Shown here: positions 48,340 through 59,425 of the stretch, piece after piece
Layout of the letters: the number at the start of each line of letters is the position of its first letter
How positions within the stretch are numbered: position 1 is the first letter of the stretch
NCBI GenBank assembly: GCA_002794785.1
Contig: NBBA01000020.1
Coordinates: 186,001 to 250,000 of the forward strand
DNA: 64,000 bases
Reading direction: 5' to 3'
Origin: Coniferiporia sulphurascens
Lineage: Eukaryota; Basidiomycota; Agaricomycetes; Hymenochaetales; Hymenochaetaceae
Position numbers and translations under genes: made by a program
The notes under the pieces: model-generated
What the model was told of the DNA's origin: nothing
The model's database searches: none
What the model saw: only the letters and a program-made list of their open reading frames with translations

Positions 48340-49673
48340 ATGCAGGAACGAGAAGGTGCGTCCAACTGGCAACTGGGATTGCGCCCGGAATGGTGTTTCT
48401 AACCTTCGGGCCACAGCCGAGGAACGTGCTGTTCGTCGTGGGCTGATTTCTAACAGAGATTCTGGCGACCCCCCAGCTCGATACTCAGACCCCCGCCACC
48501 TAAACATGATACCTTACCCCCACACAACGGCGGGTCAGCCGAGTCGTTTCAATCTAACGCGGCAGCAAAAAGTTGTCGTATTCCCGTTCATCGGTCGGCG
48601 CGTCTTCCGCCAGGTGTACGAGTGCGCGGATGATTATGACAATGACCCATTTCGATCCTACTCCAAGGTCAATCTGTACGGCTGTGTGGGCACTGGAAAG
48701 TCGCACGTACTCGCGGCACTTGCATGCCTCCTCACGCACGAGAGCAAACGTGTTGTGTACGTTCCCGACTGTGCACTGCTGCTCGAGAGCTTCTTCATAG
48801 AAATGCGCGGAGCACTGCAATTTGCATTCCCCGAGTATGCAAGTATGATGGACGGGTGGTCAAATGTGGAGGAGGTTCGCGACTTCTGCCGTGCGTGGCG
48901 CAAGTCTGGATCTATATTTTTCGTGATCGACCAACGCGAAGCGCTTGATCCTGTACCGGATGATCCTGATAGAAGCAGGAAGGCAGATGCGCGGTTTTGG
49001 CTGGACGAACTGACGAGTCGCAATTTCGTCGCTTATAGCGCGTCGGCGGACAGCAAGACCTATCGACCTTCCCTTGGGAAGAGGACTAATGTCAAAGAAA
49101 TTGAAATGCAGGGCGGGTTTGATGAGGTAAGTAGTAATCAGAACCATTGGCTTCAATCTGACTAAGGTTTGAAACTCAGGACGAAATGAGCTGGTGGTGG
49201 AAGCATAACTCTAAGCTTCTTCCGTCGGTCCGCCCGGACGAACGAAAGTTCGTTGAAGAGGTCACTGGCTGCGTTCCGCTCCTCCTCCGCCCTCTCCTCA
49301 GACTTAGGGATCGTCAATTCAGCGACGCCAAAGACTATTTTTTGGCTTCTGAGGAGCTAGTGCATGTTCGCACGGCCGTCTTAGCCTTTTTCAACAAGAA
49401 GCAGGAATCGTGGTCACCCAACATCGAGAGAACGTGCGCACTTCTTTTTAATGATCCAAGGAAGGTAGCTCATGATGTTGCAGTTTTTACAAACACATGG
49501 ACGCGTGCGTGCGTGGGGTATTCATCTCTGCACCAGACGACGATATGTACGACCACCGGTACTTCTATTTCGCTATGATTAATGGGGCATGGCAGGGCCA
49601 TTGCGTGTGTGGAGTTGCGCGGGATGCCATTGAACCGAAAGTAATAGACTTTAAGGAATCCAAGAAACGATGA
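48340..49673 (+). CDS. P-loop NTPase of the Crinkler (CRN/RHS) type
   Basis: Proposed exons are 48340-48355 (MQERE), 48417-49126 and 49180 onward. Around residues 94-101 lies a Walker A motif, GCVGTGKS, followed by HVLAALACLL, RVVYVPDCALLLES and FFVIDQREALDPVPDD as probable Walker B. The end reads ERTCALLFNDPRKVAHDV, then DHRYFYFAMINGAWQGH and CGVARDAIEPKVIDFK. This layout fits the NTPase cores of fungal Crinkler-like proteins known from Rhizophagus and Agaricomycetes; the ubiquitin-like header of CRNs is absent. Near 49501-49515 a (CGTG) repeat coincides with a frame change, so the copy may be frameshifted or use a very short intron. An alternative 3' end splices at 49643 and stops at 49733. 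The role is unknown. Confidence 0.6.
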
Positions 49674-49905
49674 CCGCACGATTTTCACCGATCATGATAC
49701 CCTGTCTTGCAGGACATGTACCCGCTGGTATAATGCGGACTGTGGCACCAGTTACTACCCACCTGCTCTCGGCGAACCCTTACGCGGCTACCTCACGGAT
49801 ATATATATTTTTTGCAATAGACACTGTAATTTACAACAGCACTAATTTATACTCTACACTTTACTCCCAGCATCATACAAATTCAGTTTCCCTAGAGTAC
49901 GTCGT

Positions 49906-51799
49906 CTAACTCTTCCCATATTTCTCCCAACCAACTTCCTCAATTTTGGCGATCTTTGCGTGCACTTCTTCCTCCTGCTTCTTCATGAACTCATCCATCG
50001 CCTGTAAAAGAGACGGAACGCTTGTTCCAAGGATGCGGACCGCGAGCAGTGCCGCGTTTGTACTGTTGTTAATCGCGACGGTCGCCACCGGGATGCCTCT
50101 CGGCATCTGTACAATGCTGTGTAGGGAGTCCACCCCATCGAGCACACTCCCCTTGACAGGCACGCCGATGATGGGCAGCGGCGTCATCGCTGCAAGCATT
50201 CCAGGAAGATGCGCTGCACCGCCTGCACCCGCGATAATCACGCGCAGGCCTCGTGCCACCGCGTTTTGTGCGTACGTCGTCAGGCGTGCAGGCGTGCGAT
50301 GTGCGGAGACCAGCGTCAGCTCGTACGGCACGCGGAATGCGTCTAGCACACGCGCGGCAGCAAGCATCACGGGTAAATCGCTGTCTGAGCCCATGACGAT
50401 GCCCACAAGCGGTTGCGCGGCCGACTGCCCGGACCCGGCTTCTGGGATGACGGGCACGTAGAAGTCGGTTGATGCGGGCGTTGCATCAGGGAGAGCCTGT
50501 AAAAGCGGTCGGAGGCGTGTGCGCACGGCAGCGTCGGAGTCGCCGACGAGCGTGATGTGTCCCATTTTGCGGCCCTTTCGGCACTCGCGCTTGCCGTATA
50601 GGTGGATCGCTGCACCAGGTGTTTCGAGTGCAACGCGCGACACACGGGTGATATCGTCCATAGAATCGGAGTAGCCGAGAAGGTTGAGCATAACGGCACT
50701 CTGCACTTTGAGAGCAGTTGAGCCGAGCGGTAGAGATAGGATAGCGCGCAGGTGATTCTCATATTGGGACGTGTAACAAGCCTCTATCGTGTAATGACCG
50801 GAGTTATGCGGTCGAGGGGCGATCTCGTTGATGAGGAGGGTGTCTGTCTGAGGCGTAAATAGAGGATATCAGGGAAGAAAAGACAATACTCGCCATCTTC
50901 CAAGAGAAACATTTCCACACCGAAAATCCCCGCACCAGTAAACGTCTTTACCGCATCCTCTGCAAGCCTACAGGCTCGAGATGCAACATGTGGATTCGAG
51001 TGATGGAAGGGTGCGAAAACCAGGTGGCAAATGTTGTCCTTGTGTACAGTTTCGACAACGGGATAAGAGCGAACATCACCTGTGGTAGTGCGAACAACCA
51101 TGACCGCTACCTCCTTCGCCAACGGCACCATACGTTCAGCATATAGTGGTCGCCCTCCTAGCGCAGCAATTGCCTCCTTGGCCTTGGTAAGGTCCGACAA
51201 AACGTAGTTTCCCCGCCCGTCGTATGCCATCGTTCGGCTCTTCAGCATTAAAGGTAGCCCTAGCTTCACTCCTGCGATCTCCACGCTCTCTTCTGATGAA
51301 TCAACCTGGATATAGTCTGCGACAGGCAGGTTACGGCTGAAGAGGTGACGCTTCTGTACGAGCTTGTCCTGAATAATACGAATTGTCGATGGGCTTGGGT
51401 GCACCTCGATGCCAGACGACTTCTCAATTTCTTCCAAAACATCCACATTGACATGTTCGATCTCCACCGTCAATACGTCCACTTTCGCTGCAAGTTCACG
51501 GATTTTTACTGGATCGGAGAAAGCGCCATCGACATGTCCAAGGTCGGCAGGTGAAGATACGACTTGTTTGGCCGGAGCATGTTCACCGACATCGAGGATG
51601 GCTACATCGACGTTAAGCAAGGACGCAGACGCTGCTAGCATCCGCCCGAGCTGCCCGCCGCCTGGACATTCATATCAGGAAAATTGCCGAACATCATCAA
51701 ATTAAACCTGCAAACAAAAATCAGAAGTCGAGATCTCTTCCCACTTTTTGTAGAAATAAACGCACCCCCACCTAGTATCCCGACTCTCCGCTTGTCCAT
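49906..51799 (-). CDS. ADE2: Phosphoribosylaminoimidazole carboxylase (ADE2)
   Basis: Purine synthesis step from AIR to CAIR. Three exons: 51772-51799, 50894-51661 and 49906-50843, 1734 nt (577 residues), the fungal length. The N-terminal half is PurK-like ATP-grasp: [77 protein letters not shown]. The C-terminal half is PurE-like: [41 protein letters not shown] and [14 protein letters not shown]. The first donor is placed at CTAG|GTGGGG because only this gives LGGGQLG. The second intron (50844-50893) starts GCGAGT and must be GC-AG to keep the frame. Loss of ADE2 gives red pigment in yeasts. Confidence 0.95.
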
Positions 51800-52667
51800 G
51801 AGATTAGTACGCAATGGTAATGCACACACTTGGCCGAGGCAAATTTTTAATCGAGTAAATTTAATTACCCGTGGGAATTTCGGCTTGGAGCGCGTTGTTG
51901 TCCACTATTTACGCGTCTAGCATATCCTTTTTGCGTCGCTTGCAAATACAAGCGCCTGAAGTTATAATCCATGGCCTCAAAGGATTCGAGACCTAGAAGC
52001 GATTACTCACCGAGCCATTCGGAAGCGAAAAAGGTTGCAATATATACGCGGTACTTATAATTAAAATGTGCTATTGCGATGCAGCGAACATCGAAAACCG
52101 ATACGCCGTTGTTGTATTTCCATAATGTGCACATATGCCGATGGTAATATTGAGTTTTCCCATTAAAAAAATATGTGTGCTTCATAAAATTAAGCAGACG
52201 CACAAACGATCGCACTGGACAGCATGTGAATGTGTTACAATTGTCGCATATCTAGGCGGGCCTGGATCTCCCATAAAACAAAGAAGGGAAAACATGCATT
52301 TTGACCTCACGTGAGCGACACCACGACTCGGACGCGCCCGGCAATCCCCACTACCATCGGAGCTGCCATTAACTATGGGCGTGACAAGCTTTGCGAATGC
52401 GTCTTTGCGGCCACTACCGTCTGCCCCAACTTGAAGTCCACGCCCCACGGAACTGTGCCCTCCCGTTAATATTTGCATACCCGCAATCATATTCTTTTCC
52501 ATATAGGTTGTAGCCTTTCTCAGTTGGTGAAATACGCACAATCTAGGGTCACAACGAAGAACTGGCAGATAATGTCCAAGTCAGTAAGTGTTCACGAGAA
52601 ATAGGGCATGTACTAATGTAACATTAATGCAATACTTCATAACGTACAAGGCAGGACTGCAGCGCAA
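51800..52667. other. Intergenic, nothing recognised
   Basis: Contains the ADE2 promoter and the P450 3' flank. A 119-codon minus frame at 52182-52541 shows no recognisable product. Confidence 0.4.
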
Positions 52668-54213
52668 TCAAAGGGCTGTACGCCTTCTTTTCACCGAGAC
52701 GATTACATCCTCTCCGCGGACAGACGGCGTACCAAAGTTCTCCTCCGTCCAAGCCCCTTCTGCGCCCACGCCGTCAATACCCTTGACGCCCTCCTCTAGG
52801 CCCCCTACGACCTCTATATCATACTTTTCCATCCACGTCTTCAGCACAAGGTCGAAGATGAGTATTCGCGCGAGCTTCTCACCGGGGCACGCATGTACCC
52901 CTAGTCCGAATTGCACGAACTCAACGCGACGGAACCAGTTCGCATACGCGTCCGGATCATCGAGGAAGCGCGAAGGGTCCCAGCAGCTCGCGCTCGCAAA
53001 CACACCTCCCGCGTCCTCGCGTTCCGTGCGTTGCGTCGCGAGCGGCGAACACGCGACGAGCGTGCCCGCCGGGACAGAGTGCCCCACGATGTCCGTTGTC
53101 TGCGTTGTCATGCGCATCACGGTTGTGTTTGTGTAGAGCCGTCCGGTTTCGCGCAGGCACGCGTCGAGGAATGGCTTGCGCTCATCAGACGGAAGGACCG
53201 CCTCTTCGCGGATGCGGTCCAGGGCGCCTGGCGTACGACGCGCATGGAGGTAGAGCCAGGGGATCGTCATCGCCGCATTGGCGTGTCCGCCGAAGACAAG
53301 GCTCATGATGTGCAAACCGTAGCAAGGGGCGAACCTTTCTCCGAGCTGCGAAAGGATAAAGTAAAGGTAGTCGCCGCGGTCTTTGTGCTTTTCAGGGTTG
53401 TCAAGGATATCGCGCAACTCCACTTCAATAATCGCGTCAAAGCGCTTACAGACTCTGAAGAGAGATTTTCCTGGCCCCGTAAACTTCCATAGCGACCAGG
53501 GCGTCACACGCAGAATGGGATGCTGTAAGTCGCGCTCGAATTGTGCCATGAGCGGAGTTAACTCGTCCCCGTATCTCCGATAGAAATCCTCTCCGCCCAG
53601 GATCACAAGCAAATAGGCGATGATAAGGTATGAGAAACTCCTGAATAGCGGAACCTTCCCTTGCTTTGTCCATTTTTCGAAGTGTTCCTCCGTAAGCTTG
53701 GAGCAGTCGGATGCATAGCCATCCAGATGCTCTTGCTTCAGCAGAGCAACTTTGACTAATTTGAAGCTTGCCTGGTTCCATCCCGGATAGTCAATCACTG
53801 AATGAAGACGAACATGAGCAACGGGGCCTTCGACAAGCGCACAAAAACTCACTGTGGCTGATGGTCGGACCCATAGACCATTTGATCTGCTCGAAAAAGC
53901 TGAGCCTATCCTCCGACGCCCGTAGAACCTCCTTATTCCCTTCTGTACCCAAAGCAAATACAATCTTCACGGCGAAGAGGTCCACGCAGAAAACATCGCC
54001 GAGCTTTTTACGCGTCCTGCGCAAAAACTCGACAGGATCTTTTCCATACTCGACGGGGACACGTAGACGCTCAGCCAGCGAGTCTTCACCAGCGTAAGGA
54101 ATGGAGGGTGAAACGCGTGTCGTGAACTTGTGGGCGGCGTACGCAATGCCTGCGACAACGAGCGTCGGTAATATTAGTGCGTACGACGTGATCTTGGGTG
54201 GGAAGGCGTCCAT
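52668..54213 (-). CDS. Cytochrome P450
   Basis: Haem-thiolate enzyme, ER-anchored. Two exons, 53853-54213 and 52668-53797, 1491 nt (496 residues). Residues about 10-28 form the membrane anchor (YALILPTLVVAGIAYAAH). The haem loop is FGLGVHACPGEKLAR, the K-helix has ETGR (ExxR), and WDPSRFLDDPDAY lies in the meander region. The I-helix reads FGGHANAAMTIPW: the usual acid-threonine pair is absent and the stretch resembles the QAN/HAN type of CYP7 and CYP8 proteins. Substrate cannot be predicted. Start ATG at 54213 is the only one before the anchor. It sits beside a MITE, away from any biosynthetic cluster gene that I can see. Confidence 0.92.
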
Positions 54214-54388
54214 CCTGCTTCACACGGCGTTGGCAAGAAATTAACGTAGCAGGGCACGGGCAGCTCTACTATAATAATTGCGTCGTCGTACGATACGAGC
54301 ATCCTGGACCTGAGAGCTCGTGCCAGTGTCTTACCAAAGCAGCCTCTTACTATTGGCTCGGGAGATCTAGTATCTGTGACACGATCTA

Positions 54389-54796
54389 CAGGGGGGTACC
54401 AAAAGTGTTGCACGCCCCATATTTGGGAGGACCCTACCGATGAATCGGGTGTTGTGAAATTTGCCCCAACCTCACCTTCAGTAGTGCGATTTTAAGGCTA
54501 AAAAATTAAACTGTAACCTCAAGCTTGCTGCTGTTCATATTTTCCAATGTGTAGTCCATTCTGATTCATTAATGCCTTGTGCATATACAAGGTCATACAC
54601 CAGATGCTTGAGCTCAAAAGCCTATGACAAATCGTTTATTCATCGCTAGTATCTTAATACTCCGCTCTAACCGATTTAACACTTCGTACACTTTATTAGA
54701 AAATTTTACAGAGGCGAGCTTATGTGGGGTAATGCCCCGATAAATCGGAAGGGTCCTCCCAAATACGGGGCGTGCAACACTTTTGGTACCCCCCTG
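54389..54796. mobile_element. MITE with about 60-bp terminal inverted repeats, TA target site
   Basis: The 408-bp element begins CAGGGGGGTACCAAAAGTGT; the right end is the inverted copy (...TTGGTACCCCCCTG). The repeats run on through TTGCACGCCCC(A/G)TATTT, GGGAGGACCCT(A/T)CCGAT and further, with few mismatches over about 60 bp. TA flanks both ends (54387-54388 and 54797-54798), as in Tc1/mariner-like elements. There is no coding capacity. Confidence 0.88.
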
Positions 54797-54798
54797 TA

Positions 54799-56912
54799 CT
54801 TACGATCCCAAGTTATCTAAAAGCACCGGGCCGGAGCCAGTTGCTTCATCGCACATTTCCGTCACCGTAGAAGTTTCAACCTTCCTGGCTAGAGGTCAAG
54901 GAAGAGCGAAGGACGTCGTTAGAGATGTCGTCGGAAGATACCTAACAATATATAACTACAGTATACTAACGTATACTAGTACATATATACTAATGACACA
55001 CTTTTTTTTTTTTCGTTTACTTGCGCTCTGCTTTAATTCATTCTTCAAATTACTGTACATCAGAAAACTTATTCAGGGCGTTTATCACACTAAGTGGGAG
55101 ACAGGCACACTGTGTTGCCCTTGTACTTACTTACCTCATGCAGTGGGCAATATTAATGCTACAGACTCGGATGATGATGATGAAAGTTTTATTAGGTGCC
55201 ATGTAAGACTAGTAGTTACATAAGCGCCCCGGCCCCCGAAGGGGCCGGAACTAAGAAAGTTGCGGTGGTAAATTTAAAAAGAGGGCTTCCGGTCCTTGCC
55301 GGTGAAAATCCTACACCCCCGCATCTTCTCTCAACCCCTCTCGAGGCCGTGGGCATCCGACAGGCGCAATTCTTCTCTCCTTTGTAAACTGTCCCCCCCC
55401 AAAAAGATTCCAAATTCGTGCGGGTGGCCTATTGAATTGCTGATTGAGGGCCTTGGAGTGTGTACCCAGTCCCAGTAAGGAGCTCGGGCGGGGTCATGGT
55501 GCGTGACTCCCCTCCTCACCCTCCGTTTTTTAGGCTCGGGGAGTTGGTGGGGGCCTAGCCGGTAAAAGTGGGACACCTGCCAGTGCCCAATGTCTTGGTG
55601 TGGGAAAAACCCGCTTCGGTAGCGGGGGCCCGGTTGCGGAGTGGCGAACTGAATGGCTGTGTGTGTCGTGTGGGAAAAGAGAGTCAGGAGGGACCAGGTC
55701 AGAAATAAACAGTGGGAACGTCGTTGATGCCTCAATTTTCTTCGGCCAAACAATGAAGGGACTGTCCCCTTACCCAATTTTTCAGAGTTTGCAGGCTTGT
55801 GTACGTCGCAATCTAGTGGGTCGTCATTCTTGGTGTTCAGATTGTTGTGGGACCAGTCATGACCCCTCCATGGGCAGTCAGTAGTTCTGGTGCGAGAGGC
55901 GGACCACTCACACTTCCAACTGCCGACCCCTTATTAGGGGGTCTGGGGGGTAGGCGTTGGGGGGGTGGCAAGCTCCCTCGCAACGAAGTCAACATCTACC
56001 CTAGGACGTTAACATTGTAGCCCACCCAGGTGACCCTGGGTTATGGTCAGGGTAGTGCCTGCAAACCACTCAGGCCCCCTTCCTTAGACGGAACCCCCCT
56101 TGCAGCACCAAAACCCAGAGGGAGATGATGGTGGTAAGAGATCAAGAAGGGATGGCTACAGACTCGGAGTCGTATCATGAAATCTTCTCCAAGTTAAGTA
56201 ACATTCACTCGACGCTTACGTAGTCCCCGGGTCTTACGCAGACTGGCAGTCACAGAAACGTGACGTGACACCCCTAAAAACACAACCTTCCGTTCCACCA
56301 CCGGGCTCTGTCCACTACAACTGAGTTGTCTAACTCTGAAGACAGAAGAACTACAAATGATAATGCACTCTTCAGACAGCTTCCCAACAGCCTTTCATCA
56401 TTAGCGTAATCATTATCGCAGGCATGTTACTTGCGCTTGTAATCGTTTCCTCTTAAGAAAGCGCCCCCGATTGGCGCCTCTTTCAGTTTGTCAGATTCGC
56501 CGCTGCGCATCGTTCAGATCGGACGTGTATTGCATTCTACGCTTTTAGGAGCGCTCTTGACATGGAGGCATACGACACATGTGGCTCCTGTGGCAACTTA
56601 CAGCATCAAGCGTATAATAGAAGACAGGGTCGGCGAATTGGACTGCGCACAATCAAGCCAGGGCTAAGATAGCTCCAATATGATGCTAGAACCCGTCAAG
56701 GCCCGAGGCACGTTCAAGTTACTGCATGAAATGGAAATCTTATCTAGTGAGTTCCGCTTTCGCTGCTACAGAACCGGCCATGTTTTTCCACCTGTAGGCT
56801 TTGCACATGCAGTGCCGGACTTCCAGGACGGTGCGTGAAGCTGTGGCTTCCGTAGAAGACCTCCGAGGGTTTTAAAATAACCGCATCCCACGGACTTTCA
56901 TAATTTGACTCG
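54799..56912. other. Gene-free block with G/C-rich tracts
   Basis: From about 55195 to 56430 the composition shifts to G/C-rich with homopolymer runs (CCCCCCCC near 55391, GGGGGGG near 55960) and short hairpins such as CCGGCCCCCGAAGGGGCCGG at 55228. Overlapping open frames on both strands (55331-55777, 55600-55884) look like by-products of composition. It could be part of a non-LTR element or another repeat, but I found no reverse transcriptase motif. Confidence 0.35.
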
Positions 56913-57368
56913 TTGATCCTACAAAAACCGACTTACTTCCCCGCACTGCCTTTTCTAGACCGGACGAAGGTTAGCAACTCAATGAGAGAGGAATCGACTT
57001 CAAGTGCAATTAAATCTAACAGTCCAAGTTGGCAATTTATTCTGTCCCACTCGCTGGCGACTATTCTCGAATTCCGTCTTGTCCTTCGGTTAATGAACCT
57101 GTATTTGCAATCGACATTCGCCTTCGTGACGTTAATATATCCGGAAGCTGCATGGAAAGCTTCTGCGAATCCGGACTACTTATGTATCGCACGATACCAG
57201 ATTAGACCGGCGAACTTTGAATTTAATATTCGGCACTGGCATCTCGGACCCACGTACGTATATAATCCGTGCAAGTTTTCCTCACGAATCCTCCACCCAG
57301 CGACTATATCTGACGGCAGTGCTTGCTTGCCGGAGTGTGTCATCGCCTGGTCCGGGATTACGGCATGA
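56913..57368 (+). other. Unassigned open frame, possible membrane-protein fragment
   Basis: A 151-codon frame. The segment WQFILSHSLATILEFRLVLR resembles the membrane-proximal C-terminal segment of multi-span fungal proteins of the DUF6533 kind. There is no clear start exon, and the rest is not conserved in any family I know. It may be a gene relic upstream of DUF6533 copy g. Confidence 0.25.
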
Positions 57369-57588
57369 AAAGTTTATGGTCGTCTGTAAACAGCGAATTG
57401 GCACACTGCGATTGCGGGGCCGATTCGGGGTTCATGCGGAGCACTGGAGAAGCCATCTTACCCCTTGACCCGAGAATGGAATAGAACCAAGTATAAAGGA
57501 GGTCCCTTTCGACGCGCAAGTAGTCGGGCGTCCCCTTCTGCGTTTCTTCCCGAGGGCCCTTCACCTGTGCAGCTGGGGCTGAAAAATT

Positions 57589-59425
57589 ATGCATGCAATC
57601 TCTGATTACACCAAGGAGGATCAGGTAGTCCGGGTCGGTACTCTCCTTCGTCCTTCGTGACAATTGTCTGGAGATGACGTTTCCTCAATCGTTTTTCCTG
57701 TAGTATACGGCGTGTAGGCGTTTTCTCTTTGTTCTACGTTAATACGAGTTATACTGACGCGCCCGACTTCAGTTATTAGCATCTCATTGTTGGTAAGTGT
57801 CCAATTGTTTTGTCAGCTCGAGCTATGGCTGAGTGGCAAGTTCAGGTATATGATTGTCTCATAACGTTCGGCGATGAGGTCTATTCCCACGACTGTTCTT
57901 TCAGGCGAAGCTCTCTTCTAACTCAATCGCGTTACTCAGGCTGAGCTCATCTGGGGTTCCAAATGGAACTATGGGAAGCTCCTATACTTCGCAACGAAGT
58001 ATCTGGCATATATAGATAGCATCATGATGCTGGCCTGTTTGTCTTAACGTTCCCCTCTCTTTCGACCCCTCCCTGACTATGCCATTGCAGACCTACTCGA
58101 TCATAACATGGAAGCGCAGGTATGCAATTGATTTCGGTATAACGTACGTCAACCTTAATGTTACGGAGAACAATAGCGATGCAAGCAGCTTTCCTTAGCG
58201 TACTCATGTAAGTCATGAGGCTCATGTTTAAAGTTAGGAATGCTAATATTTTATTAGACTTGACTGTGAATGGCGTTGTTCTTGCTGAATGTAGGTTTGC
58301 ATATAACCTAACCCGGGCTTGGCCGCGTGTCGTACGTGTGACTGACGAATTGCGATCTTCAGTGGTCATGGCATGCCGCGTATATGCACTGTGGGGAAAG
58401 TCACGGCGTGTCCTCGTCCTTCTATCGTTTCTCATGATCGTGAGAATTGCCCCTCTTCTTGGCTGCGCGGATACTGAGAGGTTCCACACCGTTCAGGCAG
58501 AGGTTATAATAGCACTCATCATTTACACAGTTGATCATCGTATGGTATATGGTGGGTGCTTGAACTACATATGATTACTTCGATATTTTATTATCCTTTC
58601 AGCACCACCCACCCCTGACTTCCCGCCTTGTTTGATGCTGCGCCAAAACAACAAGCCGGCATACATCGAGTTCGCTCTACTAATGGTCTTCGAATTTGGT
58701 ACTTCCGATTTCTACATTTTCTTGGAAATATGTACTGAGGCTTTTATTGCAGTGGTCATGCTCCTTACGTTCTGGAAAGGATTCGAGCAATGTATGCACC
58801 GCAATTTTGTGTCTTTAAGTTGATATGTATCTCATGTCTAATCAGGGCGAGGACCCTCACGTCGGAGCACGCTTCTGGAGATATTTTATAGGGATGGTAA
58901 GTGTCGATGTCAACCGGAACGTTTCGTAGCTAATACTCTGTTCAGGCGCACTGTACTTCTTTTCTCTCTTTGGTACGCGAAACAATTGCATCCATCAGAG
59001 AAAATCGCTTAGTCTCCTGTCCCTTAATATTCATTAGCGTTTTCGACGGCAAATTTTATCATTTGGTACCGATCGCGTCCTATAAACGTCAGTATCTAAA
59101 CAATCCGCTTTCTCAGCTTCCCCGGTTCGTTGATTGATCACCGGTTCATGCTCCAGGGAAATTACTCCGTTTTTCTTGTCGAGTAAGAAAGAAAGACGCA
59201 ATTCTAGCACTATCGATTTGACTGACATAATCTGGATGCAGGCCGCAACGGGTACTTCACTCCGTTGTTACGGCGCGTATGATTCTAAATTTGCGGGAAA
59301 CGGCCTCGACTGAGGAGGGGACTGATATTGCGCTCACCAGTCTCAACTTTCGGTGCTGCAATATCGTTTCGTCGAACTCGGGGTGGCCCTTCGGAACGGA
59401 AAGCAGTTTGGAGGAGGACCTTAGA
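57589..59425 (+). CDS. DUF6533 multi-span membrane protein, copy g
   Basis: Isolated member about 24 kb from the main array. Exons: 57589-57633, 57704-57713 (10 nt), 57773-57792 (20 nt), 57846-57878, 57940-58036, 58091-58119, 58177-58207, 58258-58290, 58363-58439, 58497-58551, 58603-58698, 58753-58791, 58846-58896, 58946-58972, 59038-59087, 59157-59182 and 59242-59425. They sum to 903 nt, 301 codons, without internal stop. The protein reads MHAISDYTKEDQVVR, ISISLL, VYDCLITFGDE, AELIWGSKWNYGKLLYFATK, YLTVNGVVLAE, ACRVYALWGKSRRVL, AYIEFALLMVFEFG, STLLEIFYRDG and PQRVLHSVVTARMILNLRET. The exon-15 donor is displaced to GTCAGT 15 nt beyond the position used in copies c and d. The tail is shorter than in copy d. 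Confidence 0.82.

Noticed and set aside
48263..48507. Extended N-terminus for the NTPase from a TTG codon
   Set aside because: No ATG is present, and a 61-bp intron with GTGCGT and CACAG borders gives a proper ATG start at 48340.
55216..55884. Overlapping open frames in the G/C-rich block
   Set aside because: Open on both strands, low complexity, no motif.
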